From Pseudomonadota bacterium (lineage in GTDB: Bacteria; Pseudomonadota; Alphaproteobacteria; Rhizobiales; Methylopilaceae), in NCBI GenBank assembly GCA_023389135.1, contig JAEWEX010000375.1, forward strand, positions 1 through 14,705: a stretch of 14,705 nucleotides of DNA. The letters run 5' to 3'. A program made the position numbers and the translations under genes. This document shows positions 1 to 6,721 of the stretch, piece after piece; position 1 is the stretch's first letter, and each line of letters starts with the position of its first letter. Under the pieces are notes generated by a model, which was not told where the DNA came from, ran no database searches, and saw only the letters and a list, made by a program, of their open reading frames with translations.

Positions 1-92
1 ACGGGCTCGCCCGCGGACGACAGCATGGAGCCGACATAGCCCCCGATGCCGCCCGCGCCGAGGATCAGGATGGGCCCGTCCGGGGCGGTCAT
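1..92 (-). CDS. Ketopantoate reductase-like (PanE/ApbA family) oxidoreductase, N-terminal fragment
   Basis: Only the first 30 codons are in the window; the gene continues past the left edge. The visible N-terminus is a hydrophobic beta strand followed by a glycine-rich loop (LILGAGGIGGYVGSML, residues 8-23). This is the GxGxxG dinucleotide-binding fingerprint in the form usual for 2-dehydropantoate 2-reductase-like enzymes, which reduce 2-oxo acids with NADPH. The ATG at 92-90 lies one base after the TGA of the Bug receptor gene, so translational coupling in the same minus-strand operon is likely. In a catabolic operon the enzyme more probably acts on a substrate-derived oxo acid or alcohol than in pantothenate synthesis, but that is inference. 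With so few residues, another Rossmann dehydrogenase cannot be excluded. Confidence 0.7.
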   Translation of the reverse strand, partial: MTAPDGPILILGAGGIGGYVGSMLSSAGEP

Positions 93-93
93 G

Positions 94-1080
94 TCACTGG
101 GCCGGGATGTTGGCCTGCTTCACGATATCCGCGAAGCGCGCCACCGACTCCTCGATGAAGGTGCCGAACTCCTCCTTGGCGACGGTGCCCGGCTGGAAGC
201 CGAGATCGGAAAGCGTCTTCTGCACCGCGTCGGAGGCGAGCGTCTCGGCCGCGGCCGCCGCGACCTTGTCGACGATTTCCTTCGGTGTTCCGGGAGGCGC
301 GACCAGACCCCACCAGGCGCCCATGTCGAAGCCGTCGAGCTTGCCGGCCTCCTCCACGGTCGGGATGTCGGGGAAGGAGGTGGAGCGCTCGATGCCGGAC
401 ACGGCGAGCGCGCGCAGGTCGCCATTCTCCACATACTGGCGCGAGGGCGCGATGGCGACGAAGCCCATGTCGACGCGGCCGGCCAGCAGGTCGGTCAGGA
501 CCGGCGTGTCGCCCTTGTAGGGCACGTGCAGGATGTCGACCCCGGCCATGGTCTTGAACAGCTCGCCGGTGAGGTGCGGGCCGGCGCCGACGCCGGACGA
601 AGCATAGGTAAGCTTGCCGGGATCCGCCTTGGCGGCGGCCACCAGTTCCTCGACCGACTTCGCTTCAAGGTCCTTCTTCACCAGCAGCAGGTAGCTGCCG
701 GAGGCGGCGAGCTGGATCGGCTCGAAGGCGGCCGGGTCGAAGGACAGGTCCTTGCGGATCGCCGGCGCCAGCGTCTGGGCGCTGGACATCATGTAGAGGG
801 TGTAGCCGTCGGGCTCCGCGCGCGCGGCGGCGTCGCCGGCGACGACGCCCGCGGCGCCGGCCCGGTTCTCGACCACCACCGACTGGCCGAGCAGCTTCGA
901 CATGCCGTCGGTCATGGAGCGCGCCACGAGGTCATTGGCGCCGCCGGCGGGATAGCCGACCAGCACCGTGATGGGCCGCGACGGCCAGTCCTGCGCCGCG
1001 GCAGGCGCGGCGGCCATGACGACAGCGGCGCCCATCGCCGCGACGGCGGCGCGGCGGGTCAGGTCAGTGAAACTTGTCAT
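94..1080 (-). CDS. Bug/TctC-type periplasmic solute receptor of the tripartite tricarboxylate transporter family
   Basis: The 328-residue product is of normal length for Bug receptors. A signal peptide is visible: TRR at 8-10, a hydrophobic Ala/Val/Met stretch at about 11-27, and a likely cleavage site after AAA near residue 29, just before QDWPSRP. The mature start carries the family hallmarks: a strand ending in VGYPAGGANDLVAR (41-54, with Asp50 at the usual ligand-contact position), VVVENRAGAAG, and EPDGYTL. Such proteins capture a carboxylate in the periplasm and deliver it to TctAB. No tctA or tctB adjoins this copy; a complete set lies at 10330-12286. The gene sits 73 bp after the upstream hydrolase and 1 bp before the PanE-like gene. 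I chose the ATG at 1080 because it opens the signal peptide and is preceded by AGAGAGG; an in-frame upstream start would bury the signal peptide. Confidence 0.93.
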   Translation of the reverse strand: MTSFTDLTRRAAVAAMGAAVVMAAAPAAAQDWPSRPITVLVGYPAGGANDLVARSMTDGMSKLLGQSVVVENRAGAAGVVAGDAAARAEPDGYTLYMMSSAQTLAPAIRKDLSFDPAAFEPIQLAASGSYLLLVKKDLEAKSVEELVAAAKADPGKLTYASSGVGAGPHLTGELFKTMAGVDILHVPYKGDTPVLTDLLAGRVDMGFVAIAPSRQYVENGDLRALAVSGIERSTSFPDIPTVEEAGKLDGFDMGAWWGLVAPPGTPKEIVDKVAAAAAETLASDAVQKTLSDLGFQPGTVAKEEFGTFIEESVARFADIVKQANIPAQ

Positions 1081-1153
1081 GTGCGGATGCCTCTCTGGTT
1101 CCCTGATTGGCCGGACGGCCGCCATTGCGGCCGCGCGCCCGGCAGGTCCGAGA

Positions 1154-1984
1154 TCACGGAAGGTGATCAAGCTCGGCGAACTCCCATCTGAGGAAGCGCA
1201 GCACGTCCGACGAGCACCGCTCGGGAACGATGTCGCAGATGTTGTGCGGAAGGCCGGGGTAGTAGACCAGCGTGGAGCCGGGAATGCGGTCGCGCATCTC
1301 GACGTAATGGTCGGCGGCGCCCACCGTCTCTCCGCCCCCGGCGACGATCATCGTCGGGCAGGAGATGGACGGCAGCTCGTCGCTCCAGTCGAGGCTGGTG
1401 AACAGCTTCAGGGAGTTGACGATGTGGTCGGTGCTGTTCTTGGCGCACTCGTCCAGGAACCACTCCACCTGGCCCGGTTCCGTGCGGTCCATGGGGAAGC
1501 GGTCGGCGATGGTCTCCGCAAGGAACGGCCTCAGCCCCCTTTCGGCGATCTGCGGCAGCCAGCCGGCCGCGCCGCTGCGCCTGAGGCCCGGGGTCGAGCC
1601 GAACAGACACAGGCTCTTCACGCGTTCCGGCGACCCGATCGCCAGCTTCTGCGCAAGATAGCCGCCGGCGGAGTTGGCGACCACATGGGCCTCGGGCAGG
1701 TCCAGATGATCCATCAGCTCGCGGACATCGTCGGTCAGCCGCTCCAGCGTCAGCGGCTTGCCATCCGCCGGGACCGAGGAGCCGCCATGGCCGCGCATGT
1801 CCATGCGCACCACCCGGAAGTGCGGCAGAAAGGGCGGCACCATGGAATAGAAGCGGCCGGAATGCCCCATCAGCGAATGGAGCATGATCATGACCGGCGC
1901 GGGCTTCCAGGGATCCGTGAAAGCATCGACGAAGTACGCGATCTCTTCGCCGTCAGTGGTCTTCAGGGTGCCTGCTTGCGTCAT
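1154..1984 (-). CDS. Alpha/beta hydrolase (PcaD/3-oxoadipate enol-lactonase-like)
   Basis: A 276-residue single-domain alpha/beta hydrolase, probably cytoplasmic since no signal peptide is seen. The nucleophile elbow reads ANSAGG with Ser105, the general-base His is His247 in GLPHNI, and the acid is probably Glu219 in GGGET or a nearby Asp. FRVVRMDMRGHG at 57-67 is the conserved strand and loop before the elbow. Enzymes of this type hydrolyse enol-lactones, esters or C-C/amide bonds of ring-cleavage products, so the substrate is not determined. It is clearly paralogous to the hydrolase at 7678-8490, sharing VRMDMRGHG, DISCP/SISCP-type and GLPHNI-D-VPERC blocks. It begins a minus-strand operon with a Bug receptor and a PanE-like gene. 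The ATG at 1984 has AAGGA six bases upstream; an adjacent GTG at 1987 is a less well-spaced alternative. An IclR-type operator lies 98 bp upstream. Confidence 0.9.
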   Translation of the reverse strand: MTQAGTLKTTDGEEIAYFVDAFTDPWKPAPVMIMLHSLMGHSGRFYSMVPPFLPHFRVVRMDMRGHGGSSVPADGKPLTLERLTDDVRELMDHLDLPEAHVVANSAGGYLAQKLAIGSPERVKSLCLFGSTPGLRRSGAAGWLPQIAERGLRPFLAETIADRFPMDRTEPGQVEWFLDECAKNSTDHIVNSLKLFTSLDWSDELPSISCPTMIVAGGGETVGAADHYVEMRDRIPGSTLVYYPGLPHNICDIVPERCSSDVLRFLRWEFAELDHLP

Positions 1985-2076
1985 CACTGTTCCTTGACTG
2001 CGACAGCCTCAGGTTCAGACCAAGCCCCGCCCGTTCGCGCTCTTGCCGAAGACGGCGGCACCGACCTGCAATAAGA

Positions 2077-2106
2077 TTGGGCATGTCACTATGCGATACT
2101 TAATAT
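2077..2106 (+). promoter_or_regulatory. Possible promoter of the dapA-like gene
   Basis: TTGGGC (2077-2082) and TAATAT (2101-2106) are separated by 18 bases occupied almost exactly by the operator at 2083-2099. The -35 match is only partial (TTG kept). An A/T-rich -10 box in such GC-rich DNA is notable, and the location of the operator between the boxes fits repression by occlusion. Confidence 0.4.
2083..2099. promoter_or_regulatory. Candidate IclR operator, copy 1 (hydrolase/dapA-like divergent promoter)
   Basis: The site reads ATGTCACTATGCGATAC. On the other strand it is GTATCGCATAGTGACAT, which differs at 3 of 17 positions from the identical pair at 6594 and 6692. It is the most degenerate of the four copies and keeps one perfect half (TGCGA). 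It fills the gap between a TTGGGC box and a TAATAT box of the dapA-like promoter and lies about 46 bp downstream of a TTGACA box pointing at the hydrolase. Binding here could therefore repress both directions. Repetition and placement are seen directly; binding by the local IclR protein is inferred. Confidence 0.7.
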
Positions 2107-2113
2107 CTAATAG

Positions 2114-2142
2114 AGTTGATACCGGGGGACATTCTGTGTCAA
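2114..2142 (-). promoter_or_regulatory. Possible promoter of the hydrolase-Bug-PanE operon
   Basis: On the minus strand a perfect TTGACA (2142-2137) is followed after 17 bases by TCAACT (2119-2114), a weak -10. With a 15-base spacer TATCAA is a better -10. The operator at 2083-2099 would then lie just downstream of the transcription start, the same geometry as at the deacetylase promoter. Confidence 0.4.
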
Positions 2143-2182
2143 GACGGTTGTCCGAGGCGCGGGGCTGCCGAGGGGGGATCGA

Positions 2183-3181
2183 ATGAAATACTCGCGCGGC
2201 AAAGCAAGGCCCTGGGTACGGGAAAATCTTCGCGGCTACATGACGGCGCTCTACACGTCGTATGATGCCGACGGCGCGGTGGACGAGGCGGCGCTCCGGG
2301 CCAATGTCGCGCGAACCTGCGCGCTGCCGGGCGTCGGCGGCATCTCGGTCAACACCATCCACCAGGAATTCTGGACGCTGACGCTGGACGAGCGGCTGCG
2401 GCTGATCGAGACCGTGGTCGAGGCGGTCGATGGCCGACGGCATGTGATCGTGGGCTGCACCGACCCGTCCGCGCGCGTCGCCTCGCGTCTCGCGCGCCAC
2501 GCGGAACGCTGCGGCGCCGATCTCGTCATGGTGTGGCCGCCCTTCTACTGGCCGCGCACGCCGGCGGGTGTCCGCGCCTATTACGAGGACGTGGCCCAGG
2601 GCATCGACATCGGCATGATCGCCTACAGCACCACGCTGTCGGAACTCGGATACTACCTGACGCCCGAGCAGGTGCTGGACCTGACACACATCCCCAATCT
2701 CTGCGCGGTGCAGAACACCACGCTCAACCTCGCGCAATACGCCCACATGCTGCGCACCGTGGGCGACACCATCGCGGTCGCGACCTCGCTGGAGGAATAC
2801 TTCTTCTTCGGCAAGACCGTCTTCCCGGACGTCACGCCCGACTTCCTGATCGGCTCGTCGCGGCCTGTCTTCTGCCAGTCCGCCGACAAGCCCCATTGCG
2901 GCGATTTCTTCGAGGCGGTCATGCGCGGCGACCAGGGCGCGGCGGCCGGCCATCTGCGGGCCATCATGGCGATCGCGGACAGGCTCCAGAGCCGCTACTT
3001 TGCCGGCGGCTTCCACCATGTGGCGCTGTTCAAGACGCTGGCCGGCCTGCTCGGCATGGACACCGGCGGCGTGCGCCCTCCCCTCGGCCCGCCGGACGAC
3101 GCAGATGTGCGCGAGTGCGTGGCCGTGATGGTGGCAGAGGGGCTGCTCGACGCAGCGGAGGTGCCGGAGAAGTGGCAGTGA
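2183..3181 (+). CDS. Dihydrodipicolinate synthase (DapA/NAL) family protein lacking the Schiff-base lysine
   Basis: This 332-residue protein aligns along the DapA/N-acetylneuraminate lyase fold, a cytoplasmic TIM barrel. NTIHQEFWTLTLDER at 57-71 corresponds to the usual GTTGE-S-x-TLT segment. The WPPFYWPRTPAGVRAYYEDVA block at 118-138 is typical. IAYSTT at 146-151 keeps the catalytic tyrosine (Tyr148). The segment that normally reads IIGIKEATGNL reads LCAVQNTTLNL here (173-183), so the imine-forming lysine is Gln177 (codon CAG at 2711-2713). The GTTGE threonines are also not conserved. Class I aldolase chemistry as known for the family is therefore not expected; hydratase-type activity, a different mechanism or a non-catalytic role are possible. 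The ATG at 2183 follows a GAGGGGGG ribosome-binding site. The gene diverges from the hydrolase operon and shares its operator region. Confidence 0.85.
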   Translation: MKYSRGKARPWVRENLRGYMTALYTSYDADGAVDEAALRANVARTCALPGVGGISVNTIHQEFWTLTLDERLRLIETVVEAVDGRRHVIVGCTDPSARVASRLARHAERCGADLVMVWPPFYWPRTPAGVRAYYEDVAQGIDIGMIAYSTTLSELGYYLTPEQVLDLTHIPNLCAVQNTTLNLAQYAHMLRTVGDTIAVATSLEEYFFFGKTVFPDVTPDFLIGSSRPVFCQSADKPHCGDFFEAVMRGDQGAAAGHLRAIMAIADRLQSRYFAGGFHHVALFKTLAGLLGMDTGGVRPPLGPPDDADVRECVAVMVAEGLLDAAEVPEKWQ

Positions 3182-3184
3182 AGG

Positions 3185-3215
3185 TTGACCTCGAATAGTC
3201 CAACGCCGCTATACT
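3185..3215 (+). promoter_or_regulatory. Possible sigma70-type promoter of the HNH gene
   Basis: TTGACC at 3185-3190 and TATACT at 3210-3215 with a 19-base spacer, four bases after the dapA-like stop codon. The -10 match is strong; the spacer is longer than optimal. It would let the HNH gene be expressed independently of the dapA-like gene. Confidence 0.4.
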
Positions 3216-3247
3216 AATGATCGGCTGAAGGAAGAGGGGGCAACGGC

Positions 3248-3880
3248 ATGAATGCGAAGGAATTTGAACCAGCAATTCGCTGCCTGCGCGAGCCTATCCC
3301 GGAAATATTTGCTGCAGCAGCGATTCTTGAAGCGGCTGCCGATTCTCACTTGGCAAAAAGATGGGACGTTGCGAACGCCCTATTCGCGGCTGCAGATTTG
3401 CCTCAAGTGGCGGAATGGACGGATTCCGTTTGGGGAAAAGCAAATCCGGGAAAGGCTCGATTTCGATCACTGGCAAACCAGCCCGTCAAAAGCTCGATCA
3501 AAGCGGAACAAACGATACCAACCCTAATCAAGTGGGCGGTCATTAATCGCGACGGATTTAACTGCCGCCTATGTGGAATTCCGGTCATCAGAAAAGAAAT
3601 TCGTAATTTTCTGAAGAAGCTATACCCATCAATTCGATGGGGGAAACCAAATTCAACGCAACATTCGGCGTTTCAGTGCATGTGGCTCCAATATGATCAT
3701 GTCATCCCCCAAAGTCGGGGAAGAGCCAACTCGGAAGATAATCTCATTATTACGTGCGCTCCGTGCAACAATGGAAGGGGAAATTGGACTTTCGAAGAGA
3801 TCAATATCATCGATCCCCGAACAATAGATGTTACCGTATCAGACTGGGACGGCTTAGAGCGCGTCATGAAGAAACACTAG
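3248..3880 (+). CDS. HNH endonuclease domain protein, stand-alone
   Basis: A 210-residue protein with a canonical zinc-ribbon HNH module in its second half: RDGFNCRLC (Cys106, Cys109), YDHVIPQSRG (Asp150, His151 as the metal/catalytic pair), NL at 165-166, and CAPCNNGRGNW (Cys170, Cys173, Asn174). The first 95 residues are mostly helical-looking and I do not recognise them. Such proteins nick or cut DNA with one metal ion; the target is unknown. The coding sequence uses many A/T-ending codons (AAA, AAT, ATT, GAT), unlike all flanking genes, which suggests recent acquisition. The start at 3248 follows GGAAGAGGGGG. It lies between the dapA-like gene and the convergent CMD gene, and no methyltransferase, integrase or transposase is next to it. 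It could be a mobile or defence-associated nuclease; its role is unassigned. Confidence 0.85.
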   Translation: MNAKEFEPAIRCLREPIPEIFAAAAILEAAADSHLAKRWDVANALFAAADLPQVAEWTDSVWGKANPGKARFRSLANQPVKSSIKAEQTIPTLIKWAVINRDGFNCRLCGIPVIRKEIRNFLKKLYPSIRWGKPNSTQHSAFQCMWLQYDHVIPQSRGRANSEDNLIITCAPCNNGRGNWTFEEINIIDPRTIDVTVSDWDGLERVMKKH

Positions 3881-3900
3881 GTTTTGAACAAAGATTTAAC

Positions 3901-4467
3901 TCAGCCCCCCGCCTCCTCCAGCTTCTTCCTCTGCCAGTCGATCTCGATCTGGAGCACTTCCGGCGTCTCGGTCTCGACCTTGAGCCCGATGATGATCGAG
4001 CCCATGGCGAGATAGTAGGCGCACAGGATGCTGATGTCGGTGATCTGGCGGCTGGAATAGTGCTCCTGCAACCGGGCCATGCAGTCGTCCGGAACGCCGG
4101 CGAAGCCGGTGAAGGCGAAGCAGTAGGCGCACAACGCCGCCTCCGCCGCGGACAGGCCTTCCGGCACCGCGCCCTGCTTCAGCGCCGACGCCTGGGCCTC
4201 CGTGATCCCGACCTGGCGGCCGAGCGGGGCGTGGTGCGTCCAGGCATAGGGCACGTTGCGCCCGGTGATCATGATGCAGAGCTCGCGCTCGCGTTCCGTG
4301 AGCTTCGTCTGGTAGCGGCCGAAATGGCCGACCTGCTGGAGGCAGGCGAGCCCTTCCGGCGAATGCGCCAGGGACCGCAGCAGGTTGGAGACCCAGCCGC
4401 GGCTGCGGGCGATCTCGCCGAACAGCTTTTCGGTGGCGGCCTCATCGACCGGAGGCAGTCGGGACAT
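3901..4467 (-). CDS. Carboxymuconolactone decarboxylase (CMD) family protein
   Basis: The 188-residue all-helical product has the CMD/AhpD-like core: TERERELCIMITGRNVPYAWTHHAPLGRQVGIT at 57-89. The active helix carries Tyr74, Trp76, His78 and His79 (YAWTHH). The AhpD CxxC redox pair is absent, so it belongs with the decarboxylase/isomerase side and not with peroxidase-type members. Classical PcaC decarboxylates gamma-carboxymuconolactone just before PcaD acts; two PcaD-like hydrolases occur in this window, but there is no ring-cleavage dioxygenase, so the exact reaction is open. It is the last gene of the deacetylase-M20-CMD operon, 13 bp after the M20 stop, with GAGAGAGA as ribosome-binding site before the ATG at 4467. 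No clear terminator separates it from the convergent HNH gene 20 bp away. Confidence 0.87.
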   Translation of the reverse strand: MSRLPPVDEAATEKLFGEIARSRGWVSNLLRSLAHSPEGLACLQQVGHFGRYQTKLTERERELCIMITGRNVPYAWTHHAPLGRQVGITEAQASALKQGAVPEGLSAAEAALCAYCFAFTGFAGVPDDCMARLQEHYSSRQITDISILCAYYLAMGSIIIGLKVETETPEVLQIEIDWQRKKLEEAGG

Positions 4468-4480
4468 GGCGCGTCTCTCT

Positions 4481-5641
4481 CTAGCGGGGTGCGTTCAGGA
4501 TGGTCTGGGCGAGCGCCTTGGCGCGCGGCAGCAGGGTCGCGACTTCCATGTATTCGTCGTCGCTGTGGAAACGCCCGCCGACCGGCCCCAGCCCGCACAG
4601 CGTCGGCGTGCCGACGGCGGCCGAGAAGCCGGAGTCCGCTGCGCCGTTGGTGAACTCGCCGCCCACGTCGAGGCCGATGCTCGCGGCGCTGGCGCGATAG
4701 AGCTCGAACAGCTCGCGGCCCGCCGGCGTCTGGTGCATGGGCGGGAACTCCCCGAACAGGCCGAAGGTGCAGGAGGTGCCCTCCAGGCTGCTGGTGCCGA
4801 GGATGCGCTCCACATCGGCGATCAGCGGCGCGCGCACCGCGGGGTCGGAATAGCGCAGGTCGACCTCCGCCGTGGCCAGCGGCGCCACGGTGTTGACCGA
4901 CTGGCCGCCATGGACCCGGCCGACATTGACTGTGATGTCCTTCGACGGGTCGGTCAGGGCGTGCAGCGCCTGGGTCTTGCGGGCGAGCTCCTCGATGGCG
5001 CTGATGCCGTCGTGGAAGTTGACGCCGGAATGCGCCGAGCGCCCCGTGACCTCGAAGCGGATGAAGATGCAGCCGCGGCGGCCCGTCACCACATTGCCGC
5101 TGGGGCGGCCCGGCTCGGAATTGAGGACGATGGCGGCATTGCGCGCCTCGCTCTCGATCGCCTCGCGCGACGATGGCGAGGCGATCTCCTCGTCGCCGGT
5201 ATACAAGCCGACCAGCGGGGCGTCGGCCCCGCCGCAGCGGGCGAAGGCGGCCAGGACGAAGGAGTTCATGACGAGGCCGGCCTTCATGTCGGCGACGCCG
5301 GGACCGTAGGCGCGTCCGTTCTCGATGCGGAAGGGCCGCCGTTCCGCCTCGCCCTGCGGGAACACCGTGTCGCGATGGCCCATGATGAGGATCGGCCGGG
5401 CGTGGTTGGCGGTTCCGGGCACCTCGGCGCGGATCACGTCGCCGAAGCGCTCGCGGGGCGCCACGTCGTGGGCTATGCCGGCCGCCCGCAGGAACGTGCG
5501 GATCTCCTCGCCGACCGCGTCGACGCCGGCCTTGTCATAGCTGCCGCTGTCGATGTTCACGAGACGGGCGAGGAAGTCGATCATCTCGCCTTCTCGGTCG
5601 TCGAGCCAGTCGAGCACCCGCTGCCGGAGGTCGCCCGTCAC
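4481..5641 (-). CDS. M20 family metallopeptidase (carboxypeptidase G2-like amidohydrolase)
   Basis: A 386-residue cytoplasmic di-zinc hydrolase of the M20/CPG2 type that cleaves C-terminal amino acids, or amide, carbamoyl and N-acyl bonds. Metal and catalytic residues are all present: His89 and Asp91 in GHRDTVFP, Asp118 in YGPGVADMKAG, Glu151-Glu152 in YTGDEE, Glu176 in LNSEPG, and His359 in FHSDDEYMEV. The lid/dimerisation domain spans about 190-300, with His204 in RSAHSG. The start is GTG at 5641: its GTGA overlaps the stop of the upstream deacetylase by 4 bp, and AGGAG lies 8 bases upstream inside the deacetylase coding sequence, so translation is probably coupled. An open frame continues upstream to 5917, but it runs through the deacetylase gene and has no support. 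An amide bond exposed by the deacetylase would be a logical substrate; this is inference. Confidence 0.92.
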   Translation of the reverse strand: MTGDLRQRVLDWLDDREGEMIDFLARLVNIDSGSYDKAGVDAVGEEIRTFLRAAGIAHDVAPRERFGDVIRAEVPGTANHARPILIMGHRDTVFPQGEAERRPFRIENGRAYGPGVADMKAGLVMNSFVLAAFARCGGADAPLVGLYTGDEEIASPSSREAIESEARNAAIVLNSEPGRPSGNVVTGRRGCIFIRFEVTGRSAHSGVNFHDGISAIEELARKTQALHALTDPSKDITVNVGRVHGGQSVNTVAPLATAEVDLRYSDPAVRAPLIADVERILGTSSLEGTSCTFGLFGEFPPMHQTPAGRELFELYRASAASIGLDVGGEFTNGAADSGFSAAVGTPTLCGLGPVGGRFHSDDEYMEVATLLPRAKALAQTILNAPR

Positions 5642-6540
5642 GCCGCATTCTCCTTTACCCACGCCGCCACCTCGGCATGGGTGGCGAACCAGACCTTCCC
5701 GCGCGCCCTGGCGTGCCGGATCAGCTCGTCCAGGATCCAGATGCGCGAGCGGTAGCCGATGATGTGCGGGTGGGTGGTGAGCTGGAACAGGCCGCCATCG
5801 TCGAAGGCGCCGTCGAACTCGCGGGTGAAGATGTCGAGGATCGCCGCCGGCGGCGTATAGGGCCTGAGCGCCTCGAAGCGGTTCATCATCAGGTAGGGCG
5901 CATCGTCCCGGACCCACTCGACCGGCACCTCGACGATGCCGGTGGGTTCGCCCTCCATGACAAGCTCGTAGCAGTCCTCGTCGGCCATGAGCGAGCTGTC
6001 GTAGAGCAGTCCCATCTCCTTCTGGATCCGGAGCGTGCCGGCGCTGAAGTCCCAGGAGGGCGTGCGCATTCCCACCGGGCGGACGCCGGTGATGCCCTCC
6101 AGGGCGTCGGCGGAGCGCATCATCAGGTCGCGCTCGGCCTCGTAGGGCAGCACCGAGTTGAGTTCGTGGATCCAGCCGTGGATGCCGATCTCGTGGCCCT
6201 CGGCGACGACGCGGCGCTGCTCGTCGGGGTAGAGCTTGGCCGCGACGGCGGGCACGTAGAAGCTGGCGCGGATGTCGTGGCGGGCAAGCAGCGACAGCAC
6301 GCGCGGCACGCCGACGCGGTTGCCGTACTGGCCCCAGGACATGCGCCCGATGGAGCGGCCGCCGTCGCGCAGCTCGTTGGTCTCGTGGTCGCTGTCGAAG
6401 GACACGGCGAAGGCGCAGACCGCGCCGTCCGGCCAGTGCGTGGGCCGCAGCGCGCGCCCGGCCCGGACCTGGCCGACCAGCCGGCGCCAGTGTTCTTCAG
6501 GCCACTGCCAGGGTGCAGTCGTGTTGCCGTTGTCGCTCAT
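5638..6540 (-). CDS. Polysaccharide deacetylase/NodB-homology family hydrolase (HpPgdA/cyclic-imidase-like subgroup)
   Basis: A 300-residue protein with the carbohydrate-esterase-4 (NodB) fold and no signal peptide, so it acts in the cytoplasm on a small imported compound, not on peptidoglycan. Motif 1 is FDSDHET (Asp49 base, Asp51 metal ligand). Motif 2 is HGWIHE (His121, His125 metal ligands). Motif 3 is RTPSWDFS (from Arg159). A later VEWVRDDAP (208-215) and TTHPHIIG (256-262, His257) complete the site. This motif set is typical of the H. pylori PgdA, allantoinase-PuuE and cyclic imide hydrolase branch, known to include ring amidohydrolases. It is the first gene of a three-gene minus-strand operon. 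The ATG at 6540 follows GGGGAAGG. A TTGACA promoter and two operators lie in the divergent space shared with iclR. Imide or other cyclic amide hydrolysis is my preferred guess, not proven. Confidence 0.88.
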   Translation of the reverse strand: MSDNGNTTAPWQWPEEHWRRLVGQVRAGRALRPTHWPDGAVCAFAVSFDSDHETNELRDGGRSIGRMSWGQYGNRVGVPRVLSLLARHDIRASFYVPAVAAKLYPDEQRRVVAEGHEIGIHGWIHELNSVLPYEAERDLMMRSADALEGITGVRPVGMRTPSWDFSAGTLRIQKEMGLLYDSSLMADEDCYELVMEGEPTGIVEVPVEWVRDDAPYLMMNRFEALRPYTPPAAILDIFTREFDGAFDDGGLFQLTTHPHIIGYRSRIWILDELIRHARARGKVWFATHAEVAAWVKENAA

Positions 6541-6593
6541 GAGCCTTCCCCACTACCGCCGGATATCGTGTCGCATGCGCCAAACGCCATTGA

Positions 6594-6610
6594 ATATCGC
6601 ATTGCGACAT
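6594..6610. promoter_or_regulatory. Candidate IclR operator, copy 2
   Basis: ATATCGCATTGCGACAT, a near-perfect 17-bp palindrome (core TCGCA-T-TGCGA, outer AT...AT) identical to copy 3. It lies about 12-28 bp downstream of the predicted start of the deacetylase operon transcript and 54 bp before the deacetylase ATG, a position where a bound repressor would block elongation or open-complex formation. Confidence 0.78.
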
Positions 6611-6628
6611 TTCATCTCGTTTTACAAC

Positions 6629-6657
6629 ATGATTGATTTGCCGTCCGCGGATGTCAA
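6629..6657 (-). promoter_or_regulatory. Predicted sigma70-type promoter of the deacetylase-M20-CMD operon
   Basis: On the minus strand a perfect TTGACA (6657-6652) is followed after exactly 17 bases by AATCAT (6634-6629). The promoter is bracketed by operator copies 2 (downstream) and 3 (upstream), whose centres are 98 bp apart, about nine helical turns. That arrangement could support looping. Confidence 0.6.
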
Positions 6658-6691
6658 ATCGCAGCGGCGACGGCTGCTCCCACGCCCGGGG

Positions 6692-6708
6692 ATATCGCAT
6701 TGCGACAT
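6692..6708. promoter_or_regulatory. Candidate IclR operator, copy 3 (autoregulatory)
   Basis: ATATCGCATTGCGACAT, identical over 17 bp to copy 2. It ends 13 bases before the chosen iclR start and overlaps the earliest possible iclR ATG (6707). That fits autorepression and argues against 6707 as the true start. I could not find a convincing -35/-10 pair for iclR itself. Confidence 0.78.
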
Positions 6709-6721
6709 GGGTTCGTGCAGG

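Noticed and set aside
1117..1132. A GGCCGC-CATT-GCGGCC hairpin between the hydrolase and the Bug gene, considered as a terminator.
   Set aside because: There is no T-run on the minus strand after the stem, and the genes appear to form one operon. A short GC stem is common by chance in this composition.
3182..3900. Flanking direct repeats or terminal inverted repeats marking the HNH insertion.
   Set aside because: Only short matches such as AGGTT near both ends were seen, which is within chance; no transposase or integrase is nearby.
6561..6580. ATATCG followed by TCGCATGCGC, resembling fragments of the 17-bp operator.
   Set aside because: The half-sites are out of register (no central base, two extra bases on the outer side), so it does not fit the consensus; at most an auxiliary weak site.
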